Shown here in pieces: positions 24,300 through 35,649 of a DNA stretch of 64,000 nt; positions within the stretch are counted from its first letter, which is position 1; each line of letters begins with the position of its first letter. The notes under the pieces were generated by a model that was not told the origin of the DNA, searched no databases, and worked only from the letters and a program-made list of their open reading frames with translations. The DNA is from Muscardinus avellanarius (Eukaryota > Chordata > Mammalia > Rodentia > Gliridae). The stretch covers positions 94,283,779 through 94,347,778 of the forward strand of contig OY726566.1 of assembly GCA_963383645.1 (NCBI GenBank), written 5' to 3'. The translations under genes and the position numbers were made by a program.

Positions 24300-25055
24300 A
24301 AACCGGAACATACTGGTATGTTCCAGTTCTGAAGTTTTAAACTGACACGCAAGAGAAACTCGGGCTAATGTTTCTACTGAGATCACTCATCCTTCTCCCT
24401 AATGGAACTGTTTAGAAGTGTGGGCAGGATTAGAGAACACCACAAGGGATACTGAGTCTCCCAGAGAGGAAGAACGGCAGGGAGTTCTTAGGAGCCTTAA
24501 GCCTGAACAGAAGGAAGAGAAAACACTATGAGAGCTTGGTTAAAAGGGGGCGCATTCTGATGGATAGTCAGCTAATGGATTTCTCAGACAATTTAGTGTA
24601 AGATACAGTACTATTTTCAAGCACAATCAGACTCTTCTGTGTAGAATAAAAGCTATCCTTTTACTGAGGGGCTGGTGCATGCAGGAAGGGCTGTCCAGCA
24701 GTAGTTGTAGTTTTGGTGATGAAGCCAGTGATAGGCCGAGTTAGGCTGAGAGTGAGTGGGAGGGAATACACATCCAGACATGGCTCTCCTCTCAATGCAA
24801 GCAGGCAAAGGGACCTGAGCAGCACATTGCAGAGAGGTCAGGCTCCCAGGACACAGATCGTAGCACAGAAGCAGAGAGCAGACCTGGGAAGAATCAAGGA
24901 GTTACCAGATGTTTATCAATATTTGCTGGGTGGCCTCAGCAATGAAAGCATGGCAGAAGGGGCAGGGCAAGACACGAGTTATACTTATAAGAAGACTGTC
25001 TCCAAAGAACTTACATATCTTTGATTTCAAATTGAGTTGTGAAAAACTGGAGAAT
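24300..25055. other. intergenic sequence, nothing recognised
   Basis: A 103-codon frame (24713-25024) shows no domain and no splice context. Confidence 0.45.
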
Positions 25056-25059
25056 AAAA

Positions 25060-25146
25060 AAAACGGGTGGGGGTGTAGCTTAGAGGTAGAATGCCCCTGG
25101 GTTCCATCCCCAGTACCGCAAAAAAAAAAAAAAAAAAAAAAAAAAG
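25060..25146 (+). mobile_element. ID half of SINE with long A tail
   Basis: 'gggtgggggtgtagcttag' to 'catccccagtaccgc', then about 27 A. The B1 half is lacking. Confidence 0.85.
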
Positions 25147-25149
25147 TAT

Positions 25150-26298
25150 CAGAAGATTTAGCAACAATACGTTCAATAAAATTCCTACTTTATTAGTTGA
25201 GTTAGCTTAGTATTAAACTAAGCCTAGACTCTTTCTCAGTACAGCCCTTGATTGAATGCTAGTGCTTTATTCAGAAGGTGATCCCAGGGTTTGGCTGAGG
25301 GATGAGACTGGGAAGAGAAGGATGCCAGAAGATGCATTAATGAGTAGGTTACTTCTGTGGGGGAACTGGAACTCATTCCTACTAGTGTAGGATGCACTTC
25401 CATTATCCCACCCAAAAGATGAGAAAGCTGGAGAGTTTAGCTACTAACTCCATCTGGTACCAGCTGGAAGGTGTCCCCAGTGATTTCAACTGCCTGGCTC
25501 CTCCAGCCTCTCTGGCACCAGCATGCTGCTGTGGTCAGAGGACCTCTTGGGCTAAGGGTTGTAGGCACCTGCAGTAAAAGGCTATCAGTTTGTTTAAGAC
25601 TGTTCAGTGTAGAGGAAGTATGCATGCATCACTAATGTACCTACTTTAGAGGCATAAATCCTTGTAAACACAGTATTAAACTTCCTCTGATTAGGAGAAA
25701 ACCAAGGGTGTGGGCAACTGAAGGTAGGTAGGTAGGTAAACCCTAAGTTGCATTTCTACTTCTTTCCCACGCAGGGTCTTGGCATGCTCCTCTCTGGTCC
25801 CAAGGCAAACATGCAGGTCAGGCTAAGGGAGGAATGAAAACATTTTCAATGGGTCAGGCTAAGGGAGACATGAGAAAAAATGTCTACTTCTCGTCTCAGA
25901 CCTTGGGAACAGATCAGAGGAGGAGCTTTACAGAACACTCCAGCAGGAGAAGACACACCTTTCTCAGGAGAATGTAGTGTAGATATCCCAGGAAATATTA
26001 GTTCTTATGCTGCACATTTTAACCATCCTCTTTTTTTCCAGGCTGAGAGTCATAAAAATGATCCCCTCAAAGGCAATACAAAGCCACCGTGCTTGCTATC
26101 CTTCAAGTACAGGTCCACATAGACTTTCTCTTTAGATTTTATGGATGCTCAATCTCCACTTGAACGCCAGCTTTACTTACAATCCTCCTTCACTGGAAGG
26201 ATTCCTTTTGATAAAGCAAGGGCAAGAAGGCACCAGTGAATGTAGAAAGAGAAAAGAGTCCTACAAGTGGGACAGTATTTTACTTCAAATAAAATATT
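25150..26298. other. intergenic sequence, nothing recognised
   Basis: No gene-like frame and no repeat family recognised. Confidence 0.45.
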
Positions 26299-26302
26299 TT
26301 TA

Positions 26303-26550
26303 GCCGGGCGTGGTGGCGCACGCTTGTAATCAATCCCTGTGCTTGGGAGGCAGAGACAGGAGGATTGCGCAGGTTCGAAGCCAGCCGTGCTGGCTTAAGA
26401 GACCCTGTTTCCAAATAAAAATATATAAAAAATAGGTCTGGGAGTGTAGCCCGGAGGTAGAAGGGCTTCCAGGAACCCCAGTGCCACGGACTTTATGCCG
26501 AGAGGAAGTGGGCGGCAAAGTCTTGGCACCCCAGTACCACCAAAAATATA
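26303..26550 (+). mobile_element. B1-dID SINE with extra 3' block
   Basis: 'tttccaaat' subfamily dimer. After the usual end ('aaccccagtgccac') come about 40 extra bases (from 'ggactttatgcc' to 'gcaaagtcttgg') and then a second 'caccccagtaccacc' end and tail. An insertion 'tcaa' sits at 'gtaatcaatccctg'. Confidence 0.88.
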
Positions 26551-26844
26551 TATTTTTATACATTAATGTAATTATTAAATAATGAAAAAGATTACAGCTG
26601 TTCGTAGTAGGGATGCTGTGCTGCTTGAACAGTGGCAGACAAAGGCAGGTCTTTTCTGAAGACGTATTATTTGTCTTCTCCAAGGAATCATACTTTCTTA
26701 AAAGGACAAGAGCTGTTTTCATGTACTTATGAGTTATGTGTTAACTGTAGACACTGCAGGGCATGACTTCATATTGGATGCCTGATGGGTGATTGGAATG
26801 AGTGATTAGAAGTCTTGATCAGTGGGTTTCCAGTTTAACTGAAT

Positions 26845-27060
26845 TTATTTATTTTTATTTTTTGGTACTGGGAATTGAATCCACGGGCACTCTATCTTTG
26901 AACTATACCCCCAGCCCTATTTTATTTTTTATTTTGAAACAGAGTCTTGCTAAGTTCCTGAGGGTCTTACAAAGTTGCTGAGGTTGGCTATGAACCTGCA
27001 ATCCTCCTGTCTCAACCTCCTAAATACTGGGATTATAGGCATGCACCACCATGCCTGACT
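26845..27060 (-). mobile_element. B1-dID SINE, antisense
   Basis: Complete: 'ggtactgggaattgaatcc' (ID end) to 'caccaccatgcctgact' (B1 start). Confidence 0.9.
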
Positions 27061-27118
27061 TGAGTTTATCCTTTCAACCATGAAAATAATTTGGAAGTGG
27101 TTTAAAAAGTAACATGTT

Positions 27119-27155
27119 CTATGGCCATACCACCCTGAACATGCCCGATCTCGTC
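27119..27155 (+). pseudogene. 5S rRNA 5'-end fragment with target-site duplication
   Basis: 37 nt matching roughly nucleotides 3-39 of vertebrate 5S rRNA (landmarks 'ggccataccaccctgaac' and 'gcccgatctcgtct'), with two C-to-T or G-to-A changes. It is flanked by an exact 16-bp direct repeat, taaaaagtaacatgtt, at 27103-27118 and 27156-27171. The rest of 5S, including the internal promoter boxes, is absent, so this is a retroposed fragment and not a gene. Confidence 0.85.
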
Positions 27156-27394
27156 TAAAAAGTAACATGTTACATTTCCTATCCTAACCTGTTTAGTACC
27201 TATGGAATTTTATTATTCATAGAGCATCTTATATCTCAGTTTCTGTTAATCTGAATATCTTGCATCAATCAAGCTTTTAGAGTCCTTTCTAGCACATCAT
27301 CTCTTTTAAGTTTTACTACAGTGTTTTGTAGATGAGAAAATGGAATCTAAGTTGCATCTGAAGTGATGACTTCCCTAATGTTACATACACTACT

Positions 27395-28195
27395 TCACCC
27401 AATAGAATTGCTAAAGTTTAAGATTGAATTAGCAAGTCTTGGTATGGATGTGGAACAATTAGAACTTACATATATTGCTGACAGAAATATAAAATGATAA
27501 TCACTGTGAAGAGTTTGGTAGCTTCTTATAAGGTTAAATAAATACTTACCTTCTGATCCAGCAACTGCAGTCCAAGACAACTGAAAGCATGTGTCCACAA
27601 AAGGACTTGTGCAGGAATGTTCATGGGAGCTTTTACAGTAGCTTATATCATGGTAGTGAAAAACCAAAAGCACCCAAAGGTTCATCAACAAGAGAATGGG
27701 TAAATAAGCTGCGGTAGCTCAGCACTCAGTAATAAGGAGTGGTTTCCTGTACTGATACATGCAGCAACATGAATGAATGAAACCATGCTGAGGATAGAAA
27801 CCACACACCAAAGAGTCTATGTTGAACATTTCTACTATAATAAGTTCTAGGACAGATAAATACAAGGAAAAAGTGAATCAGTGGTTGCCTTTAAGGGGTT
27901 AAGGAATCTACCCCAAGAAGGCTTTCTCATGATAAAAATGTGTTAAGAGTATAGGTTCACAGGTATATCCAGTTCTCAGAATTACTCAATTAAGATTTGT
28001 GCCTTGTAGTGTAAATAAATTTTATTGTAAAAACTAAAAAAAGAGTAGCAATTGGAGAGTTTGGAAACTGGGTGGTAGAAATTAAACAAGAGTGGTGGAA
28101 TATTGGTAATAGTTGAAGCTGAGTTATGAGTAAGTAGGGGCTTCATTATACTAGTCTATCTGTGTTTGAAATTTTCCACATTTTTTTAAAAAATA
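27395..28195 (+). mobile_element. L1M 3' end
   Basis: In order: 'tggatgtggaacaattag', 'gatccagcaactgcag', 'gttcatcaacaagagaatgg', 'cagtggttgcc', then 'gttgaagctgagttatgag' and 'tttgaaattttccacatttttt'. These are landmarks of the 3' region of old mammalian L1 elements. Heavily decayed. Confidence 0.75.
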
Positions 28196-28199
28196 CCAG

Positions 28200-28640
28200 C
28201 AAAAAATGATCAGAAGGCTTTCAGGGAACTGAAAGTACGGCTGGAGCAGAAAGTCTTTTCCATTCTTTCATCTCACAGGAATCTTTCCAGACAGTGGTGA
28301 ACAGAAAACACCAAATCTGTTAGTCACTCTCATGCTAGAGCCATCAATGGTTAGGAAGACTAGCTAACATAAATAACTGTGGTGGGAAAAACAGATGTTT
28401 ATAGCTCAAGTATAAACATAACTTACCAAATATTGTTCCTTGATGTACCTAATAGCAATTAGAACAAGAATTTAAACCTGAGCTATGTAGCTACCAAGGA
28501 ATACAGACATGTTTAATGGTACAGGCTCTGACCAGTATAATCCCCTTTCATAACTTGGTAATGCTCCTGAAATTGTAACTAGACTACACTGCACCCACTC
28601 AATAACTAATACAAATGCCAACTACAAATGTCTTATAAAA
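28200..28640. other. intergenic sequence, nothing recognised
   Basis: No feature recognised. Confidence 0.4.
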
Positions 28641-28644
28641 ATAA

Positions 28645-28813
28645 ATTATGCATTCGGAAGGCTGAGATCAGAAGATTGTGGTTCACGGACAGCCTCAGCT
28701 ACGTAGTGAGGCCCTCTGCAACTCAATGAGACCCGGTTTCAAAATAAAGAATAAAAAATAGGGCAGGGCTGTAGCTTGGAGGCCGAATGCCCCTGCGTTC
28801 CATCCCCTGACCC

Positions 28814-28846
<33 letters not shown>
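28645..28846 (+). mobile_element. B1-dID SINE, 5'-truncated
   Basis: Starts inside the B1 half ('gcattcggaaggctgag') and ends 'catcccctgacccgc' with an A tail of about 30. First member of a four-SINE cluster. Confidence 0.88.
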
Positions 28847-28847
<1 letters not shown>

Positions 28848-28849
<2 letters not shown>

Positions 28850-29029
28850 GCTGGGCTTGGGGGCTCATGGATGTAATCCCAGAACTTGGGAGGCTGAGAC
28901 AGGAGGATCGCACAGGTTCAAAGCCAGCTTCAGCTACTTAGTGAGGCTCTCAGCAACTTAGTGAGACCCTGTTTCCAAATAAAGTATATAAAAAAAATAG
29001 GTCTGGGAGTATAGCCCGGAGGTAGAAAA
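28848..29029 (+). mobile_element. B1-dID SINE, 3'-truncated
   Basis: B1 start 'agctgggcttgggggctc' to 'tagcccggaggtagaaaag'. The end of the ID half is lost where the next ID piece begins. Confidence 0.85.
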
Positions 29030-29090
29030 GAATAAAAAATAGGGCAGGGGGTGTAGCTTGGAAGTCAAATGTCCCTGGGTTCCATCCCCA

Positions 29091-29129
<39 letters not shown>
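29030..29129 (+). mobile_element. ID half of SINE with (CA)n tail
   Basis: 'gggcagggggtgtagc' to 'catccccagacac', followed by about 38 bp of CA repeat. Confidence 0.85.
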
Positions 29130-29131
<2 letters not shown>

Positions 29132-29199
29132 ACCAAACAACCAACCAAACAAAAACTTTCTAATATATTTTCAATTTTTCTGTAAATGTAAAAATTTCC

Positions 29200-29432
29200 T
29201 GGAGGCTGGAACAGTGGTAGAGTGTTTGCCTATCATGCTCCAGGCCTTAGATTTTCTCTTATCCCTCATGCTTGTAATCCCAGCACTTGGGAGGCTGAGA
29301 CAAGAGGATCGCACAGGTTTAAAGCCAGCCTCAGCTACTTAGTGAGACCCTGTTTCCAAATAAAGTATAAAATAGGTCTGGGAGTATAGCTCGGAGGTAG
29401 AAAAGCCCCTGGGTTCCACCCCCAGTACCACC
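29200..29432 (+). mobile_element. ID piece plus 5'-truncated B1-dID SINE
   Basis: A degenerate ID-like piece (29200-29258) is joined to a B1-dID starting at 'tgcttgtaatcccagc' and ending 'cacccccagtaccacc'. Confidence 0.8.
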
Positions 29433-29437
29433 AATAA

Positions 29438-29476
<39 letters not shown>

Positions 29477-29479
29477 ATA
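29433..29479 (+). repeat. (AAAT)n microsatellite
   Basis: About eleven AAAT units grown from the tail of the preceding SINE. Confidence 0.95.
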
Positions 29480-30850
29480 TCATGTGCCTGAAAATATGTA
29501 AGAAACATGCTCAACAAATCATTCTACTCATTACTTTTATTTTCAAGCAGACCAGTGTCATTGCTGTGGATGTTTCATAAGAGATTATATTACATTTCCA
29601 TCATCTTAATGCATTTGTGTGGTGAATACATTTGTGTGTGTGAAATTTGTGCTATGTGTAGACTTACGAGGGAATTACAGATTTATTTTATTTTGTGGGG
29701 GAGGAACTTAAATTTCTTTTTACAAATGAGGGAACCGGAAACAAGGGAACGGAGATGATTTGTCGAAGGTGACGAGGGATAAGACCACAACTCAGATCTT
29801 CTGATTTTTTTAAACTAAGGTGGACTATACCATAATGTGCATAAATCTGATGCTTTCCATTAGCTGCATCCTCTTGCAAAACAAGACAACTTTATCTTTG
29901 TACTTCACAGATTACAATATATCACTGTTGAAGAAGTGTCCAGCATACCAGTAGGAATATTCTTTTGCCTCACGGAGATTACAATATTGCAACAGGATGA
30001 CATCTTTAAAGGCTTCTGGAATACAGCCAATTCACTATTTGCCTATACTTGTGTCTACAGAATTACAGAAGATACTGACTACTAAGACCCTTCTGTTTTC
30101 TCATCTGCCCACCTCTTTTCTTGGGTACTACCACATGCTCTTTTTTCCAGTGTTTTTCTAGCTGTGGGTTACAGTCCATTAGTGAGTTATGAAGTCAACT
30201 TAATGGCCATACTCAACATACTACAAAATAAAAGTAATTAGATTAGAAAGTATTAGTGGGCAGTATTTAGGGCAGGTATTATTTTGTTAACTTTTGTTTC
30301 TGTCTTGAGGCTCTCCTAGGCTCTCACAGATTCTTAAAATGCCCTAACTCTACCCTTTTCACCACTCACATGTTCTTATTGCCCCTGATTTTAACAGTTT
30401 CAGACACAGACCCCAAAACTGCGTTACTGTTTCAGGTAACTTATTCTGAGGTCCCACTGCCTCCTGACTCCAGGTCAGGCCATGGATTACTGCACATGAT
30501 ACCACTGAATTGCATAGGTATCAACTGTTCCAGTCCATGACACTGAATACCAAAAAGAAAGGGGAAAGCCCTCTCTTTGGATTTTCTTCTTTCCCTTTTA
30601 TAGAACTGATGACATCATATATAACCTTCTTTGTTGAGAGAAACACATGTTCTTTATGAATATAAGCCCTCAATTGTATGTTTTGAAAGATAATACCCAT
30701 TTGTAAGAGCACATTCTTCTTTCTGTGTGTGTAACACTTCAACTCTTAACCTCTGCTGCTCAGGATGAATACTGCCTAGGAGTAGACAAGAAACATAGCT
30801 CTAGTCCTGGGTCAAACAAGAGTTGATGATAGTGTCTAAGACGGAGATTA
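29480..30850. other. intergenic sequence, nothing recognised
   Basis: No gene-like frame and no repeat family recognised. Confidence 0.45.
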
Positions 30851-30864
30851 AGAGTAAAGATGTG

Positions 30865-31073
30865 CCGGGCGTGGTAGTGCACGCTTGTAATCCCCGCGCT
30901 TGGGAGGCGGAGACAGGAGGATCGCGCAGGTTTGAAGCCAGCCGCGCGCGCTGGCTTAGGAGACCCTGTTTCCAAAATGAAAATGTAAAAATAGGTCTGG
31001 GAGTGTAGCCCGGAGGTAGAAGGGCTTCCAGGAACCCCAGTACCACCAAAAAAAAAAAAAAAAAAAAAAAAAA
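30865..31073 (+). mobile_element. young B1-dID SINE with intact duplication
   Basis: Nearly intact dimer keeping many CpGs ('ccgggcgtggtagtgcacgc', 'agccgcgcgcgctgg'). It has an A tail of about 26 and an exact 14-bp target-site duplication, agagtaaagatgtg, at 30851-30864 and 31074-31087. It belongs to the 'tttccaaat' subfamily. Confidence 0.95.
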
Positions 31074-31429
31074 AGAGTAAAGATGTGACAAAGAGGTTTG
31101 GAGAAAAAAGAACCATACCTGTGTGAGGTCAGGCAGGCTGTGATCTGAAACTGTAACAGACAGCTTTGCTGATTTGGGGTGGTTTGAAGACATTATGTAC
31201 AGGAAAGCTCCCCACGCATACATACTGCCCATGTTCTTTTCTTTCTCTTCCCCCAGATCTTCCCACTTTTTCTTCTCCTTCACACTTCAGAAATCTATAT
31301 AACCAAGTAAACTGAATGTCCATGAACCTACAGTTCTGCTAAGAATTGTAGCTACAATACCTCTGAACCCAACTCCATTCCACTCCTAGCCCATAACCAC
31401 TAACCTGGATTTTGTAGTTATTGTTTCTT

Positions 31430-31890
31430 TTGTTTCTAGTTTATCTTCTTATCACTCCTATCTTATGCTCATATCTCAGCCTCCCAATAAAAATATATAG
31501 TTTAGTTTTTCGTATTGTTTATGTAAATGGAATCACTGTACGTACTCCTTTTTGCTCAGAACTATGTAGCTGACATTCATCTATGTTGACGTGCTTTAGT
31601 TCATTTTCACTACTTTAGCGTTTTTATACTGTTTTATACTGTATACTTTTTTTCATCTGTTCTCTTACTGATGGGTATCTGGGTTATTTTCTGTTTTGTG
31701 TTGTTATAAACAAGCCTATATTGCACATAAGTTAATGATTCTCCAAGATATTCACCTAAGAGTGAAACTACTAGTTCAGGGGAGTGTACTTTGCTGATTT
31801 GGGGTGGTTGTAACTTTAGTAGCTAATGCCAAATTGTTTCCCAAACAATTCACCAAGCTCATTACTCTACATTCTCACCCACAGGACATT
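31430..31890 (-). mobile_element. old L1 3' region, antisense
   Basis: 'tttatgtaaatggaatcac', 'acattcatctatgttgac', 'actgatgggtatctgggtt' and 'aagagtgaaactactag' follow the order of an antisense L1M 3' region. Confidence 0.7.
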
Positions 31891-31894
31891 TTAG

Positions 31895-32915
31895 CCAATT
31901 TCCTACCTACTATTCAGATCTTGATTTCTAAACATCATTCTTCAGCGAAAAGATCCGAGTTCCTTGAGAAAACAGCTGATTATAGATCTAGCACATGAAA
32001 TAGAAAAGATAAGCCTGAAACATCGTGTGGTGCTATAAAGTAAAAAAAAAAAAAAACTCCAAGAAATGAAAACAAGCAAATGAAAGCACAGGAGCCAACC
32101 TGAAGGAGCTTCTAGTCGTCATGGATAGAGTGATTGGAGCAGTGAAATAAGTATAGTTTTGAATTATAATTTATAAAATGTAATAAACATCCATGAGTCC
32201 TTACTGATAAAATTACAAAATATAGGAGATAGGACAATTTTTTATGGTAGAATTTGAATTAACAAATAGGAAAAAAAAATCATTACTACATACCACAGTA
32301 GTAACTGTTGCAGACAAGCTGTGTCAACAGATGCTAAAATTAGTGGGTGAAAGGTTGAAGACAAACGAAGTTCACATCATTTTAAAATGACTCCTTCGGG
32401 GCATTTACAAAGAGAAAGATAGTGATTTTTACAGGTGAGGAACTTGGCAAAAACCACCTGCGCCACACGATCCAGATCAGCAAAGCTAGCAATGAGACGC
32501 ATGAACATCATGAAGCTTGACGGGGTAGGACGCAGCGAGGATTCGGCACTGTTTCATGGCATTCATCTAACACGAAGAACCTCAGCTCAGGCTGGAGAAA
32601 AGACAAGAAAAGGTACAGGACCTGTCGCAGACTGCAGGGGACCTAGGACAACTCACAACCGAATGCACAGTGAGATCCTGGATAAGGTCATGGACCAGAA
32701 AAGGGTACGGGATGTGAGGGGAATCAGTGGCACAACTTGATTAAGGTCTTCATTTAGTCAGCAGTAATATGCCAGTGTTATTTTCTGGCTCTGAGGATTA
32801 CAGTCTATAAGTTAATTGTAAGATGTTAATATTAAGGGAAGCTGAGTGAAGTGTATGGAACAGTATTCTGGCCAATTTTCTATTAGTTTAAATTTATTTC
32901 AAAATAAATTCTTTT
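31895..32915 (+). mobile_element. L1M/L1ME-type 3'UTR
   Basis: 'gtatagttttgaattataattta', 'catgagtccttactgataaaat', 'gaggaacttggcaaaaaccacct' and 'agatgttaatattaaggg', ending 'atttcaaaataaa', follow the 3'UTR of an old L1 subfamily. A 101-codon GC-richer frame (32435-32740) lies inside it and is not a gene. Confidence 0.7.
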
Positions 32916-33394
32916 TTTGCTGCATAAATTTATTTATTTATTTATTATTTATACATGTTTAATTAAAATAGGATAGGCATAAAACAAAAAGAAGAAACAA
33001 AATCAGGATAGAGTATAATGCCATTTTGTTTTCAGGGAGGAGTTACAGAATAGAATAACTTACTGGCAAAGCATTCTAAGATTATCCTGAAGCAGCTAGG
33101 TTACATAATTTTAAGATTTAAATGCCAAAATTAAGTATTATGTCACTTAATCTACAAATGAAAAAAAGGAGGCCAGAGTTATTCCTCTTAGAGTAAGAAT
33201 TTTTACATAAAATATATAGCAATTTGTTTTTCAGAAAGTGATACTGGTAAATTTTAGAATAAAGAAGTTTCCATTATGCAAAGACTAAAAAAATCTCAAA
33301 TATAACTAGGCAGCTACACTACAGCTCAGTAAGTACCATTAGCTGTTATGGTCTAGTGTACATTTCAGTTTAATAGAATATGTTCTGGGCTTTA
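32916..33394. other. AT-rich intergenic sequence
   Basis: Nothing recognised. Confidence 0.4.
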
Positions 33395-33424
33395 GTTTTG
33401 TTTTGTTTTTGTTTTTTTAATACA

Positions 33425-33453
33425 TGTATGTATGTAGGTATGTATGTATGTAT
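33425..33453 (+). repeat. (TATG)n microsatellite
   Basis: Short imperfect TATG repeat at the outer edge of rearranged L1 copy B. An A/T-rich poly-T-like stretch lies just left of it (33397-33420). Confidence 0.85.
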
Positions 33454-33456
33454 TTT

Positions 33457-34494
33457 CAGAAAAAAATCTATCCTAACATGAAATATGAACTCTAAACACC
33501 CAAAACAATCTCGAAAAAGAACACAGCCAGCCGGGCGCAGTGGTGCATGCTTGAAATACCCGCACTTGGGAGGTGGAAGCAGGAGGATCACGCAGGTTTG
33601 AAGCCAACTGTGCTGGCTTAAGAGACCCTGTTTCCAAATAAAAAGTATTAAATAGGTCTGGGAGTGTAGCCCGGAGGTAGAAGGGTTTCCAGGAACCCCA
33701 GTACCACTGGAAAAAAAAAAAAGAAAGAAAGAAAAAGAACACAGCTAGAAGATGTACATTTTCTGATTTTATACCTTATAAAGCTATAAAAATCAAAACA
33801 GTGTAGTACTGCTATAAAGGCCGATATATAAACCAGTGGAGTAAAATAAAAAGCCTAGAAATAAATTCTTCCATATATGGTCAAGTTATTTTTGACAAGG
33901 TTTCCAAGAACATTTGGTAAAGGAAATAATAATCTTTTCACTAAATATTGTTGAAAAATAATAATTACATGAAAAAGAATAAAATTGAACCCTTAACTAA
34001 CACCATATACAAATATTAACTCAAAGTAGATAAAAGAACTAAATGTAAACCTTAAGACTATAAACTTACAGAAGAAAACCTGGGTCATAAAACTTCACAA
34101 GATTGAAATTGGCAGTGATTTCTTGGATATGATTCCAAAGGCACAGGCAACAAAAGAATAAACAAACTTACTAAAAAAATATTGTACATCCAAAGACAAT
34201 GTAAACAGAATTAAAAGTTACTGATACAATGGGATAAAATATTTCCAAATGCTATAGCTGAAGGTATATTAATATTGCAAATAGAAATCCTAAAAATTAG
34301 CAACAATAAAAGCAAACAATACAATTTAGAAATAGGTAAGAGACTAAAAAAAGATAATGAATCTCCAATGATTTTATATGACCAATAAACAAATGAATAT
34401 ACACTCATCATTATCATAATATAACTAATCATTAAAGAAATACAAATAAAAACTATAGTGAAATACTACTCCACATTTGTTAGGATGGCTACTT
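33457..34494 (+). mobile_element. L1M-type ORF2 segment (copy B)
   Basis: Sense L1 ORF2 3' sequence: 'gccgatatataaaccagtgg', 'gcagtgatttcttggatatg', 'caaaggcacaggcaac', ending 'atttgttaggatggct'. Full of stops. It is joined at about 34495 to antisense ORF2-start sequence. Confidence 0.75.
33528..33730 (+). mobile_element. B1-dID SINE inside copy B
   Basis: Complete 'tttccaaat' subfamily dimer flanked by an exact 15-bp target-site duplication, gaaaaagaacacagc, at 33513-33527 and 33731-33745. Confidence 0.95.
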
Positions 34495-34737
34495 AACATG
34501 AATTACCTTGCTCCAGCCCTTTACCTAGAGTTGTTACTGTCTTTACTTGTAAAGTGTGTTGCTTGTAAGCAGCAGATTGATAGATTCTGGTTTTTAATTC
34601 ATTTTGCCACTTTATATCTTTTTATTGGGGAATTGAGGCCATTTACATTCAGTGTGATTATTGAGAGATAACTTTCAATTCCTAACATTTTAAGATTTTA
34701 TTTCTGTTTGAAATACTGTTTGTTCTTCTTTGCTTAG
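34495..34737 (-). pseudogene. L1 ORF2 start (copy B)
   Basis: The minus strand shows the beginning of the L1 ORF2 endonuclease domain: an initial M is followed by ...ITLNVNGLNSPIKR... and ...SICCLQATHF.... The frame has stops and ends abruptly near codon 75 at the junction. The family motif is LN(V/I)NGLNS. Confidence 0.75.
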
Positions 34738-35649
34738 TTGTCTGCTGGATGGAAAATCTTGTTTCTCTGGTTCTGGTGTGTATTACCTATTTCTTCTTTG
34801 TAGTTATTCTTTTTGAGTATTTTCTCTAGCGCTAGTTTTGAAGACATAAATTACTTCAGTTTCTGTTTGTCATGGAAGCTTCTTATTTCCCCATCTAATT
34901 TGATAGATAGTTTTGCTGGGTAGAAAATTTTTGGCTGGAAGTTGTTTTCTTTCAGAGTTTGGAATATGTTACTCCAAGCCCTTCTGGCTTTCATGACTTG
35001 GTTTGGGAAGTCTGGAGTGATTCTAATTGGTTTGCCTCTGAATGTCACTTGGCCTTTTGTTTTTGTTGCCTTTAAGATTCTCTGCTTGGCTTCTACATTG
35101 GTCATTTTGACAATTATGTGGTATGGGGAACCTTTTCTCTGCTCCTGTCTAAAGGGAGTTCTATAAGTTTCCTGGACCTGTATATCGACCTCTTGCTCTA
35201 TGTTTGGAAATTTTTCTGCTATTATTTCTTTGAAGAGATTATCGATCCCTTTGTTTTCACCTTATTTTCCCTCCTCTATTCTGATTATTCTTAGGTTAGC
35301 TCTCTTAAAATGGGCCCCTATTTCTTCAATGTCAGATTCCTGCTGTCTAATTTTTTTCTAAGTTATAAATTATGCATTTGTTTTTGGAATGATCATCTTC
35401 TAGGAGCAAGATTCCATTCTCCATGTGGTCTAATCGACTGTTTATAGTTTGAATTGATGCCTTTACTTCAATGATTGCATACTTCATTTCTTTTAGACTC
35501 TCTGTAAATTCTTTTCGAAAGTCCTGTATTATTTCTACAATTATATTCCTGATTTGATCTTCTGGAGATCTCTGGATTTCTGTGTTATCAGGTTCTGATA
35601 TTATGGGGTTGTAGGCTTTCATTGCTCTATTGTTGTTCCTCTTTCCCAT
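34738..35649 (-). pseudogene. L1 ORF1, broken (copy B)
   Basis: Starts MGKRNN at 35649. It is open for 100 codons through the coiled coil and then stops (35347). The C-terminal part (35105 to 34851, MTNVEAKQRIL...) is in another frame, so at least one frameshift and a stop separate them. The C-terminal part is about 95% identical at protein level to copy A. Confidence 0.85.

Noticed and set aside
24713..25024. 103-codon ORF
   Set aside because: No similarity recognised, no splice signals, and composition like the non-coding surroundings.
27119..27155. Possible 5S rRNA gene
   Set aside because: Only the first ~39 of 120 nt are present; the internal promoter (box A, IE, box C) and the 3' end are missing.
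30801..31283. 160-codon minus-strand ORF
   Set aside because: Most of it is the reverse of a young B1-dID SINE and its A tail; such SINEs give recurrent frames of this type across the window.
32435..32740. 101-codon ORF, GC-richer than its surroundings
   Set aside because: It lies inside an old L1 3'UTR whose landmark phrases run through and on both sides of it; no start context or domain.
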